From: JAUVXJ01 sp964433755
GTDB taxonomy: Bacteria; Chloroflexota; Anaerolineae; UBA7937; B3-Chlor
Assembly: GCA_964433755.1 (NCBI GenBank)
Contig: CAYSSR010000001.1
Location: 1 to 64,000, forward strand
Length of the DNA: 64,000 nucleotides
Direction of reading: 5' to 3'
Made by a program: the position numbers and the translations under genes. The notes under the pieces were generated by a model. That model saw only the letters and a program-made list of their open reading frames with translations, did no database searches and was not told where the DNA came from. The first letter of the stretch is position 1; each line of letters opens with the position of its first letter. Positions 10,842 through 18,862 of this stretch are shown one piece after another.

Positions 10842-11987
10842 ATGAGGGGGAAGACACTCGCACTAGTCGTGCTGGTCCTCTTCTTGACTGGATGCGGAGC
10901 GGTAGCGAGCCCGCAGCCGGTCGAGGAAGCTGAACCTGGTAGGACGCCGACCGTGACGGCGACTGCGGTTGTGACGACACCGCGGGCTACCGATACGCCT
11001 ATGGCAACACCTGTGCCGTCGACACCCACGGCTACGGCCACGCCACAGCCTCCCACACCGACGGCGACGGCGACACCTCGACCGCTGCCTCTGACTCCGA
11101 CGCCCACTCCAGGGCTCCAGGGCCGGTTTGTGTTCCAGGCGGTGAGCGATGGGGACATCTACGTGGTGAACGCCGATGGGACGGGATTGGCGCGCCTCAC
11201 GAGCGGGATGGATCCCAGTTGGTCTCCCGACGGCACGCAGGTGACCTTTGCGCGCTGGACCGAGCCCTGGGGGATCTATGCCATCAACTCCGACGGGAGC
11301 AACGAGCGCTTGCTGTTCAGCTCCAGTGTGGCGCGGGGCCCCGTCTGGTCACCCGACGGGAGCCAGATCGCCTTCTTCTTCACCACGGAGGGACGGCACG
11401 AGGCTTGGAGGATCTGGATCCAGGGGTTCGGCTGGTACTACATCGAGCGAGGTTACCAACAGACGGAGTGGCATCTGGGCGTGATCGACGTGGCCGACGG
11501 ATCCCTCCGCGAGCCCTACTGCGACAACCTTTCCTTCTCGCCCACCTGGACTAGCGACGGGACGCAACTGGTGTACGACGGCGAGCAAGGATTGAGAATC
11601 AGCGAAGCGCGAGGCGCCAACAACGAACCCTTGACCGACAACGTGCACGACTACTTCCCGGTCATGTCTCCGGATGGGGGGCGTATCGCCTTCATGCACT
11701 GGCAGCACGATCACTGGGAGGTCTACCTCACGAGCGCCGACGGCGTTGGCCGCTGGCCCTTGACTAGCAGTTCGCCCTTGCTGGAGACACGCCCGAACAA
11801 CGTATCGCCAGCCTGGAGTCCCGACGGCACGCAGATAGTCTTCCTCTCCGATCGCAGCGGTGAATGGGCGTTCTACGTGATGAACGCCGATGGCAGCAAT
11901 CAGAGGCAGATCCTGAAGAACGTGACTGCCACGTTGAAGGTCAACTATGCCGGGGTGCACGAAAGGGTCATCTCCTGGACAGAGTAG
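10842..11987 (+). CDS. TolB/PD40-type beta-propeller lipoprotein
   Basis: 381 residues. The signal peptide ends in the lipobox LTGC (Cys18), so the protein should be lipid-anchored outside the membrane. Residues about 30-85 are a low-complexity Thr/Pro/Ala linker typical of exported Chloroflexota proteins. The remainder is a propeller with at least five PD40 repeats of the type WSPDGTQVTFA, interspersed with YAINSDGSNE-like strands. The ATG follows the adaptor stop codon directly, so the two are translationally coupled. Propellers of this type usually mediate protein or ligand binding. It may be the substrate-recognising partner of the exporter, but no enzyme motif is visible. Confidence 0.85.
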   Translation: MRGKTLALVVLVLFLTGCGAVASPQPVEEAEPGRTPTVTATAVVTTPRATDTPMATPVPSTPTATATPQPPTPTATATPRPLPLTPTPTPGLQGRFVFQAVSDGDIYVVNADGTGLARLTSGMDPSWSPDGTQVTFARWTEPWGIYAINSDGSNERLLFSSSVARGPVWSPDGSQIAFFFTTEGRHEAWRIWIQGFGWYYIERGYQQTEWHLGVIDVADGSLREPYCDNLSFSPTWTSDGTQLVYDGEQGLRISEARGANNEPLTDNVHDYFPVMSPDGGRIAFMHWQHDHWEVYLTSADGVGRWPLTSSSPLLETRPNNVSPAWSPDGTQIVFLSDRSGEWAFYVMNADGSNQRQILKNVTATLKVNYAGVHERVISWTE

Positions 11988-12007
11988 CGCGGCAAGAGAG
12001 GCAAGCA

Positions 12008-12856
12008 ATGAGTGGTAACGACCTGATTGTCGAGACCTACGATCTCACCAAGATCTACGGAGACGGCGAGGAGATCAGGGCCCTGGATGGTGTGAGCATG
12101 ACCATCAAGAGGGGCGAGTTTGTGTCGGTGATGGGGCCATCGGGCAGTGGCAAGTCTACGCTTCTGTACGTGCTCGGCGCGCTGGCCCGGCCGACCAGCG
12201 GCCGCGCGCTGATCAACGGTCAGGATCTGACTGAGGTCAAGGACCTCGATCGGTTTCGCAACGAGACGGTAGGGTTCATCTTCCAGCTCCACAATCTCAT
12301 CCCCACCATGACCGCGCTGGAGAACGTGGAAGTCCCGCTACACGAGCAGAAGATGAGCGCCAAGGAGCGACGTCGACGCTCCAAGGAGGCGCTGGAACTG
12401 GTTGGCCTCGGCGAGCGACTCACTCACTTGCCGAATCAGATGTCGGGCGGACAGTGCCAGAGGGTGGCCGTCGCTCGTTCGCTGGTCAACCAGCCATCGC
12501 TGGTGCTTGCCGATGAGCCGACTGGAGAGTTGGATACTGAGAGTTCCAGAGAGACCATCGACTTGATGCACGAGATGAATCGCCAACTCGGTACCACCTT
12601 CATCATCGTAACGCATGACCCAGCGGTTGCCCGGCGCACCGAGAGGGTGTTGATCATGGGGGACGGCCGCATCGTACGAGAGGACATCGTCACGGATCCA
12701 TATGCAGAGGATCTCAGGATGCTGAAGGCATCGCCCCTGGGGAGGGCGATGCTGGAAGGACGTGAGGATCTGGCCCTCGACCACGTGATCCTGTTCCAGG
12801 ACGGGCAATTGACAGAGGCAGGTCGTCTCCTCAGAGAGTTGCTGCAGCAGGTGTAG
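12008..12856 (+). CDS. ABC transporter ATPase of the LolD/MacB type
   Basis: 282 residues with a complete nucleotide-binding set: Walker A GPSGSGKST (43-51), Q-loop in FIFQLHNLIPT, signature MSGGQ (145-149, with QCQRVAVARSL after it), Walker B LVLADE (165-170), D-loop and H-loop THD. The LolD-subfamily Q-loop motif and its place 20 bases after the lipoprotein gene pair it with the duplicated FtsX permease at 7430. The last about 50 residues form a non-conserved extension after the normal domain end. Cytoplasmic, and energises the exporter. Confidence 0.93.
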   Translation: MSGNDLIVETYDLTKIYGDGEEIRALDGVSMTIKRGEFVSVMGPSGSGKSTLLYVLGALARPTSGRALINGQDLTEVKDLDRFRNETVGFIFQLHNLIPTMTALENVEVPLHEQKMSAKERRRRSKEALELVGLGERLTHLPNQMSGGQCQRVAVARSLVNQPSLVLADEPTGELDTESSRETIDLMHEMNRQLGTTFIIVTHDPAVARRTERVLIMGDGRIVREDIVTDPYAEDLRMLKASPLGRAMLEGREDLALDHVILFQDGQLTEAGRLLRELLQQV

Positions 12857-12897
12857 CCGGACCGTTCGACCCCCGAGCGGCGCGAGACGCTGCTGGG

Positions 12898-14382
12898 CTA
12901 CTGAGCTGTCTCCTGGAGGCGCACCCAGTACTGGGTGCCTGCTCCTCGAGCCTCCTCGCTGGCGTCGTGGGCCACGATGTAGAGCCAGCCGTCGCCGCGG
13001 GCGGTCCATCGAATGCGAGACGCTCGCGGTTCCTCCTCGTCCCGGCCGTTGTCATCCACGGACAGCTCGTTTCCCTCTTCGTCGAGGAGACGTAGCACGG
13101 TGTCCACATCCTCGCCCAGGTCGAAGGTCTCGACGACGTAGGTGTGGCCCGCCTTGATCTCCAGGCGCATCCAATCCGCATCTCCGGCCAGGTGCAGGTT
13201 GTGCGGTTGTGGCTCCCCTGGTTCGAGGCGAGTGGCCAGCCTGGGCGAGCCGTCGGGTTCGTATTCATCCTCCACGAAATGGGCCTCCTCCCAGATACGA
13301 ACGTCGTAAGAGGTACCAGGCCCGGCATCATCGTCATCGACGTCGTGCACCATCACGTAGTGCGTGGAGGTCTTCTCCGCAGTCCATACGAGGCGGGAGG
13401 CCCACTTCTCCTCGAATGTGCGACCGTCATCGTCCTGGGTGAGCAGGCTGCCTTCGCCGTCGTAGAGGAAGATGCGGGTGTCCACGTCGGGTCCCAGGTT
13501 GAAGGTCTCGATCGTATAGACGTGACCTCTGGTGGCCGTGAAGCGGAAGCAGTCGCGGTCGCCGAGGGTGTGGAGATCGTGGGTCTGGCCAACGCCCGGC
13601 TCGAGGTCTGTGGCGTCGGCGAGCGTGTCGTCCGGCTCCCACTCGTCGGGAGCATATTGGGGCAGCTCGAAAGGCAGGAAAGTGAAACTGTCCACAAGGG
13701 CCTCCAGGTCTGCCTCGTGGGTGGGCCAATCCTCGAGGGTAGACAGGGCCACCAGGACGTAGGAGCGGTGCTCGCGCGCGGCAGCCAGCACGAAGCCCTT
13801 GAGCTCAGTGGTGAAGAGGCCAGGTGTTCCCTCGAGGGTGACCAGGGCGCCCGTCTGGTCGCCAAGGGCCCGAGACTGAGGCTCGCCGATCTGCATCTCC
13901 CCGGAGCTGAACACGGTGGCTCGGCTGAGGGCCAGAGCCTCGAGGTCTTCCCACTCGGCATTGGGCAGCGGTTCGACCTCAATGGCGACGCCTGCGCCAG
14001 CGGTGAACTCTCCACCTGCGATCGTCTCCTCCGACGTGCCGAAGACCACGCCCTTCGGCGTGTCGCTGGTCAGCCAATGCGCGGGATACGACAAGGAGAA
14101 TCCCAGAGCTCCGTTGACGTAGGGCTGTACGGGCGATGGCGAACCGACGATGTGGGTAGTAGGGGTCGGCTGTTCGGTGGTAGGGGTGTACGCCGGCGCG
14201 GTGCTGGTCGCCGTCTGGATAGCAGTGGGCGTGGCGGGCACAGGCGTGGCGCAACTGCTGACTAACACGGCAAAGAGCAGCAACAGTGCAGACAGAGTGC
14301 TGGGCGCCACCTTGCCGCGCGGCGGCCAGGGTCCCCTTGCGGCACGGATGATCCGGATGGGACGAATGACCTTTTCGTTCAT
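12898..14382 (-). CDS. lipoprotein with two PPC (pre-peptidase C-terminal) domains
   Basis: About 494 residues from the ATG beginning MNEKVIRP; an in-frame GTG further upstream (14451) is less likely. A basic N-terminus and hydrophobic segment end in the lipobox VSSC. A Thr/Pro linker follows, then a PsbP/Mog1-like domain (GFSLSYPAHWL, about 90-230), then two beta-sandwich PPC repeats. Each repeat begins YEPDDTLADATDL or YEPDGSPRLATRL, contains DRDCFRFTA or DADWMRLEI, and ends with YDVRIWEEA or YWVRLQE. PPC domains are non-catalytic and occur at the ends of secreted enzymes. Here they are the main body, suggesting an adhesive or ligand-binding surface protein. It lies convergent to the export operon. 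Confidence 0.85.
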   Translation of the reverse strand: MNEKVIRPIRIIRAARGPWPPRGKVAPSTLSALLLLFAVLVSSCATPVPATPTAIQTATSTAPAYTPTTEQPTPTTHIVGSPSPVQPYVNGALGFSLSYPAHWLTSDTPKGVVFGTSEETIAGGEFTAGAGVAIEVEPLPNAEWEDLEALALSRATVFSSGEMQIGEPQSRALGDQTGALVTLEGTPGLFTTELKGFVLAAAREHRSYVLVALSTLEDWPTHEADLEALVDSFTFLPFELPQYAPDEWEPDDTLADATDLEPGVGQTHDLHTLGDRDCFRFTATRGHVYTIETFNLGPDVDTRIFLYDGEGSLLTQDDDGRTFEEKWASRLVWTAEKTSTHYVMVHDVDDDDAGPGTSYDVRIWEEAHFVEDEYEPDGSPRLATRLEPGEPQPHNLHLAGDADWMRLEIKAGHTYVVETFDLGEDVDTVLRLLDEEGNELSVDDNGRDEEEPRASRIRWTARGDGWLYIVAHDASEEARGAGTQYWVRLQETAQ

Positions 14383-14577
14383 GTTCGGGTAGTCGGTAAG
14401 ACCCGCAGGCGATAATCCGTGATCCCGGCTGGATAGCTGTGGCTCAGCCACGGCGCAGGCCGGTCGTCAGTGCTCGATTCCGGAGCGTGCTTCAGCGGAG
14501 GGCCGGTCCCCTGCGTCCTTGGGCCGGTCGAAGGCATTATACTTCCTGTGACGAGGGCCGCCAAGGGCTCTCCGGCC

Positions 14578-14606
14578 TTGGTGCCCACTGGGGGCTGTGC
14601 TATAAT
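14578..14606 (+). promoter_or_regulatory. promoter before the SRPBCC gene
   Basis: TTGGTG at 14578-14583, a 17-base spacer and a perfect TATAAT at 14601-14606. The start would be near 14613, about 40 bases before the ATG at 14654. The genes to 16156 follow closely on the same strand and may share this promoter. Confidence 0.65.
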
Positions 14607-14653
14607 CGTAGTTGCCTTCACAATAGGTCTCACGTCCTCGATGGGAGCAACTG

Positions 14654-15115
14654 ATGCCAGTAGCGGAGAGCGAGATACTCATCGCGGCCCCGCCGGAGGA
14701 GGTGTGGGCGCTGATCAGCGACCTGGAGAGGGGGCCGGAGTGGAGCGTGGTCACGCTGGAGTGTATGCTGACCTCTGACGTACCTCCAGGGCCAGGTTGT
14801 ACCTACCGTTCCGTCAGCAGATTCGCGGCCAGCAAGCTCACCACGGAACACGAGATAGTGGAATGGGTACCCCCTCGGAGGATGGTTACCAGAGTGATCA
14901 AAGGGGCTGAGTCTACCTTCGTCCAGACCTGCGAAGCCCAGGGAGAGGGAACGGTGCTGACCATGCGTAACGATTTCGGTGTGCCTTCCGGCCTTCCAGG
15001 GCCGATTGCAGACAAGCTGGCGCAACAGGTCACGGGCACGTTGGCCAAGGAACTGGCGCGCATCAAGGAGGTCGTGGAGCGTGGTGCCTCGAGCGAATCC
15101 TCGGAGGGCGGCTGA
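14654..15115 (+). CDS. SRPBCC (START/polyketide-cyclase-like) family protein
   Basis: 153 residues. The N-terminus EILIAAPPEEVWALISDLERGPEWS is the characteristic first strand and helix pair of the Bet v 1-like helix-grip fold, and the C-terminal amphipathic helix (LAKELARIKEVVERG) closes the cavity. Members bind hydrophobic ligands; some are cyclases or dehydratases, and most, including this one, have no assignable reaction. No signal peptide, so cytoplasmic. It is followed after 33 bases by a 2-hydroxyacid dehydrogenase gene. Confidence 0.82.
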   Translation: MPVAESEILIAAPPEEVWALISDLERGPEWSVVTLECMLTSDVPPGPGCTYRSVSRFAASKLTTEHEIVEWVPPRRMVTRVIKGAESTFVQTCEAQGEGTVLTMRNDFGVPSGLPGPIADKLAQQVTGTLAKELARIKEVVERGASSESSEGG

Positions 15116-15148
15116 CCAGTTCGCAAAGACGGTGTCCTGGGGTCATAG

Positions 15149-16156
15149 ATGAGGATCCTGGTCACCGCTGATCTCGACGATTGGGGTCTGGAGCGGCTCG
15201 GCCAGTACGGAAAGGTCAGCTACGAGGGCTTCGCCGAGAAGAAGAGGCTGCTTGCAGGCCGGAAGCTGGTGCGTGCCCTCGATGGGGTTGACGTCTTTGT
15301 GACCGAGGTCGATCAGCTGCGGGCGCGAGTCCTGGAGCAGCTCGACACTCTGCGCGTGGTCGGGTGCTGTCGCGCCGACCCCGTGAACGTGGACGTCGGG
15401 GTTGCCACCGCGATGGGGATACCCGTCCTGCACGCGCCAGGGCGAAACGCCCAGGCCGTGGCAGACCTGACCGTGGCCCTGATCCTGATGAGCCTGCGAC
15501 GTATTCCCCAGGCCATGGATGTCCTGCGGCAGGAGGACGGTGCCCAGGGCATGGTCAAGATGGCCGTGGCCTTTTTCGATCTGAAGGGGAATGAGTTGTG
15601 GGGCAAGACGGTAGGCATCGTGGGGCTAGGGGCTGTTGGCCGCGAGGTGGTCAAGAGGCTGAAGGGCTTCGACACCGAGCTGCTGGTGTACGATCCGTAC
15701 GTCCCTTCCGAGGAGGTGGAACGTCTTGGGGCCCAGAGCGTGGATCTGGCGACCCTGTTGAGCGCGTCGGACGTGGTCACTCTCCATGCGCCCCTGACGG
15801 AGGAAACGAAAGGGATGCTGGGCCGAACGGAGCTGGCCATGATGAAGCCCACCGCGGTCCTGATCAACACGGCCCGCGCTGAACTCACCGATGAGGACGC
15901 GCTCTACGCGGCGCTGAGGGACGGCGAGATCGGCGGCGCTGCTCTGGACGTCTTCGTTGAAGAGCCTCCCCCTGCGGATCATCCTCTGCTCCAGCTGCCC
16001 AGTGTTATCGCTACACCCCACATCGGCGGAAACACGCGCGAGATCCCGGCGCACCAGTCGCGCATCGTGGTGTCTGACCTGGAGCGCCTGTTCCAGGGGA
16101 AGCGCCCTCTTCACGTTCTCAATCCCGAGACTCTGGAGGGCTTCTCCCTGCGCTAG
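15149..16156 (+). CDS. D-isomer-specific 2-hydroxyacid dehydrogenase (SerA/PGDH-like, short form)
   Basis: 335 residues. The NAD-binding domain has GLGAVG (in KTVGIVGLGAVGREV) and an acidic residue at the end of the second strand (LLVYDPY). The catalytic set is present in altered context: Arg in INTARAELTDEDAL, Glu in FVEEPP, and His in TPHIGGNT. It lacks the ACT/ASB regulatory domains of true phosphoglycerate dehydrogenase, so a role in sugar-acid or other 2-hydroxyacid metabolism is more likely than serine synthesis. The three downstream genes (SCP2-like, FGGY kinase, class II aldolase) support a small catabolic cluster. Substrate unknown. Confidence 0.88.
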   Translation: MRILVTADLDDWGLERLGQYGKVSYEGFAEKKRLLAGRKLVRALDGVDVFVTEVDQLRARVLEQLDTLRVVGCCRADPVNVDVGVATAMGIPVLHAPGRNAQAVADLTVALILMSLRRIPQAMDVLRQEDGAQGMVKMAVAFFDLKGNELWGKTVGIVGLGAVGREVVKRLKGFDTELLVYDPYVPSEEVERLGAQSVDLATLLSASDVVTLHAPLTEETKGMLGRTELAMMKPTAVLINTARAELTDEDALYAALRDGEIGGAALDVFVEEPPPADHPLLQLPSVIATPHIGGNTREIPAHQSRIVVSDLERLFQGKRPLHVLNPETLEGFSLR

Positions 16157-16218
16157 GCCGCCCTTCGGCGATGTGGGGAAGCCCCCGAGACGGAAGCACG
16201 GCACCAGGAGGTCTTTCT

Positions 16219-16608
16219 ATGGCAGGTTATGAGTCCGCTGGAGATATGGAGGAGGTCATCACCAGGTGGCTGGGGCTGATACCATCCGACCAGGCCATTA
16301 AGGAGGGGTGTGAGGGTTACGATGTGTCCGTGGAGTTCGAGGTCGAGGACCTCGATTTCTTCCTCCACATCCACTTCCAGGATGGGGACTTCAGCGGTGG
16401 GATAGGAAAGTTCCCCGGCGAAGCGATGGTGGAGCTCTGTATGTCCAGCGAGGTCTTCGATGGGATGTTCAGTGGGGAGCTGGATGCGACGACGGCAGCC
16501 ATGTCGGGAGACCTGGCCTTCGCCGGCGACGTGTCGGCGGCCATGGGGCTCCAGGTCCTCCAGGAGGATCTGAACCGGCTGTATTTGGCCGCGAGAGGGG
16601 AATCCTAG
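16219..16608 (+). CDS. SCP2 sterol-carrier-like domain protein
   Basis: 129 residues. The ATG at 16219 follows AGGAGG by seven bases, so the longer in-frame ORF from 16171 is rejected. The sequence shows the SCP2 pattern of alternating beta strands (VSVEFEVEDLDFFLHIHFQDGDF) followed by the helix and sheet around SGELDATTAAMSGDLAFAGD and a C-terminal LQVLQEDLNRLY helix. SCP2 domains bind lipids or acyl-CoA in a hydrophobic tunnel. Its placement 3 bases before a sugar kinase gene is unusual, and its role in that context is unclear. Confidence 0.75.
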   Translation: MAGYESAGDMEEVITRWLGLIPSDQAIKEGCEGYDVSVEFEVEDLDFFLHIHFQDGDFSGGIGKFPGEAMVELCMSSEVFDGMFSGELDATTAAMSGDLAFAGDVSAAMGLQVLQEDLNRLYLAARGES

Positions 16609-16611
16609 CAC

Positions 16612-18111
16612 GTGTCGTCTGGACGCTGGCTGCTGGGCTGGGACGCGGGGAGCGGAAGCTGTCGCTGCCTGGTGGTGGATGGCGATGGTCTCCAGATGGC
16701 TCTCACCCGTGACGCCACGCCGGTATTCCGGGACGAAGACGTGCCTGGTAGCCTGGAGTTCGATCCCCAGCGGATGTGGGAGACCTTCATGCGCCTGACG
16801 AGGGAGGCCCTCGCGGAGCTGCCGCCAGGTGAGGTCGCCGCCATCAGCACTACCAGCTTCAGAGACGGCGTGGTCTTCCTGGACGGCGAGGGCGAGGTGC
16901 TGTACGCTGGCACCAACCGGGATGCCAGGTCGGTGGCCCAGGGCTTCCAGATGGCGCAGCGTCACGGTGAGACTATCTACTCTGCGACGGGACGATGGCC
17001 CGTAGGCACCGACGGGGCGGCGCACCTGTTGTGGATGCGTGAGCGTGGACCTGACGTGTACGAGCGGATCGACCGCGTGCTGATGGTCAACGATTGGTTG
17101 GTCTACAAGCTCTGCGGGACGTACTGTTCGGAACCCAGTAGCGCATCCTCATCGCTGCTCTACGACGTCAAGGAGAGAGACTGGTCCAGCGAGATAGTCG
17201 AACTGCTGCGGCTATCTCCCGCGATCCTACCGCCTCTGCGCTCTCCCGGCGAAGTGGCCGGCCGCCTTCGCTCAGAGGCGGCGGAATCCCTGGGCCTCAC
17301 CGAGGGCACGCCCGTGGTGGTGGGGCTTGCCGACACGCAGGCGGCCTGTCTGGCCTGTGGCGCGGTGCACGATGCTCAGACGGTGGCCGTCGCCGGCAGC
17401 ACGATGCCGCTCCAGATGACGCTTGAAGAGCCGCTGATGGACGAGCGGCACCGCTCGTGGACCGGAGCGCACGCGCTGGAAGGCTTGTGGAGTCTGGAGT
17501 GCAGTGCGGGATTGGCCGGTCTCACCTACGAATGGTTGTGGCAGGCCTTCGGTGAAAGCGAGCCTGTGGAGGACGCGTACGCAGTGCTGAACAGGGAGGC
17601 CGAACGCGAGTCGCCGGGGTCGGTGCTGGCGTTCATGGGGCCATGGATCGCTGACCATGGTCGCTTGACGTTCCCTTCCCGGGTGGGCTTCCTGGCTCCA
17701 TTCCCGATGACCTTCGAGCCGCCCTTGACCAGGCCGAAGATGGCTCGTGCCATCCTGGAGAGTATCGCCTTTGCGGTGCGCGGGAACCTCGATCAGCTCG
17801 TGGAGATCTCGGGCAGAGAGGTAGAGACTCTGTCGGTTTGTGGGGGGCTAGCCAGGTCTCTCCTGTTTCGCCAATTGGTGGCGGACGTCTGCCAACTCCC
17901 GGTGCGGGTCCCAGTCGCCGGGGAAGCCTCGGGACGTGGGGCCGCCTTGTGTGCGTCCGTGGGAGCAGGTCTGTACAGCGACCTGAGAGAGGCGGCCGAT
18001 CACATGTCGATGGGCGAGGAGGTTGTGGAGCCAGACCCCGCCATGCGCACGACCTATCGTACCGCTTACAGGCGGTGGACCAAGATGTATCGTAGCCTGC
18101 TGGGCCGGTGA
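16612..18111 (+). CDS. FGGY-family carbohydrate kinase (xylulokinase-like)
   Basis: 499 residues from GTG. The N-terminal ATPase domain begins LLGWDAGSGSCRCLVVD, the phosphate-1 motif of the hexokinase/actin fold. The C-terminal domain has the adenosine region (VCGGLARSLLFRQLVADVCQLPV) and GEASGRGAALCA, matching the second FGGY signature. Catalytic Asp is in VVVGLADTQAACLACG. The family phosphorylates ketoses and polyols such as xylulose, ribulose, fuculose or AI-2; the exact sugar cannot be read. Following it with a class II aldolase is the classical kinase-aldolase arrangement, where the phosphorylated sugar is then cleaved. Confidence 0.9.
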   Translation: MSSGRWLLGWDAGSGSCRCLVVDGDGLQMALTRDATPVFRDEDVPGSLEFDPQRMWETFMRLTREALAELPPGEVAAISTTSFRDGVVFLDGEGEVLYAGTNRDARSVAQGFQMAQRHGETIYSATGRWPVGTDGAAHLLWMRERGPDVYERIDRVLMVNDWLVYKLCGTYCSEPSSASSSLLYDVKERDWSSEIVELLRLSPAILPPLRSPGEVAGRLRSEAAESLGLTEGTPVVVGLADTQAACLACGAVHDAQTVAVAGSTMPLQMTLEEPLMDERHRSWTGAHALEGLWSLECSAGLAGLTYEWLWQAFGESEPVEDAYAVLNREAERESPGSVLAFMGPWIADHGRLTFPSRVGFLAPFPMTFEPPLTRPKMARAILESIAFAVRGNLDQLVEISGREVETLSVCGGLARSLLFRQLVADVCQLPVRVPVAGEASGRGAALCASVGAGLYSDLREAADHMSMGEEVVEPDPAMRTTYRTAYRRWTKMYRSLLGR

Positions 18112-18184
18112 AGGTCTGGTGGAGGCAGTAATCTAGAGAAGAAACGCGGAGGTCTACTCTTTCGCACAACGAGAGGTACGATCC

Positions 18185-18808
18185 ATGGTAGACGGTCTAA
18201 ACGAGCAGGTAATCGCCATCGTAGATGAACTGTACGACGCTGGCTTGATCACTCCCAAGGGGGGCAACGTCAGCGCTCGCATTCCGGGCACCGACGAGCT
18301 GTGGATCACGCCCACACAGCTCTACAAGGGCGGCCTGTCCCAGGAGACCCTGATCAAGGTGAATCTGAAAGGCAAGAAGCTCGAGGGGCGGGACCGGCCT
18401 TCGGTCGAGTTGCCCATGCACCTGCTCGTCTATCGCACGCGGGAGGACGTGGGTGCGGTGATCCACACCCATGCGCCCATGGCCATCGTGGTGGGTCTAT
18501 ACGAGGACCCTGTGCCCCCGATCACGATCGAGGCCATAGGGTTGCGACGGGTGCCCGTGGTGCCCTTCCTGCTTTCGGGGACGAAAGAGCAGTCACAGGC
18601 TATCGTGGATGCCCTGGGAGATGGTCCGGCGGCACTGCTTCGGAACCACGGCCTGCTCACCGTGGGCAAGGACCTGCGAGAGGCGGCCAGCAAAGCTCAG
18701 CAACTGGAGTTCGCAGCCCGAACCGTGGTCTTGTGTCGCCTTCTGGGCGGGCAGCCGGAGGCTATACCCGAAAAGCTGGCGGCGTTCCTGGAGAAGATCG
18801 TGCTGTAG
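18185..18808 (+). CDS. class II aldolase/adducin family protein (fuculose-phosphate-aldolase-like)
   Basis: 207 residues. The fold begins with GLITPKGGNVSARIPGTDELWITPT, which includes the phosphate-binding GGNVSAR. The zinc-binding histidines are in VIHTHAPMA and in LLRNHGLLTVG, and the acidic catalytic residue is in PSVELPMHLLVYR. Enzymes of this family cleave sugar phosphates (L-fuculose-1-P, L-ribulose-5-P epimerisation, and others). With the upstream kinase and hydroxyacid dehydrogenase it suggests a deoxy-sugar or sugar-acid degradation route. Convergent with ftsH. Confidence 0.9.
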   Translation: MVDGLNEQVIAIVDELYDAGLITPKGGNVSARIPGTDELWITPTQLYKGGLSQETLIKVNLKGKKLEGRDRPSVELPMHLLVYRTREDVGAVIHTHAPMAIVVGLYEDPVPPITIEAIGLRRVPVVPFLLSGTKEQSQAIVDALGDGPAALLRNHGLLTVGKDLREAASKAQQLEFAARTVVLCRLLGGQPEAIPEKLAAFLEKIVL

Positions 18809-18862
18809 GGGTGGCATCGGGGCTCTCGCGCCGGAGCCTTGTGCCGCATGCCAGGGATTCGA

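Noticed and set aside
10970..11110. Repetitive Thr/Pro codons looking like a short tandem repeat or CRISPR
   Set aside because: It is an in-frame low-complexity linker of the lipoprotein without constant repeat-spacer structure.
13144..14265. 373-codon plus-strand ORF opposite the PPC lipoprotein
   Set aside because: The minus-strand frame has a lipobox and two PPC repeats; the plus-strand translation has no domain structure.
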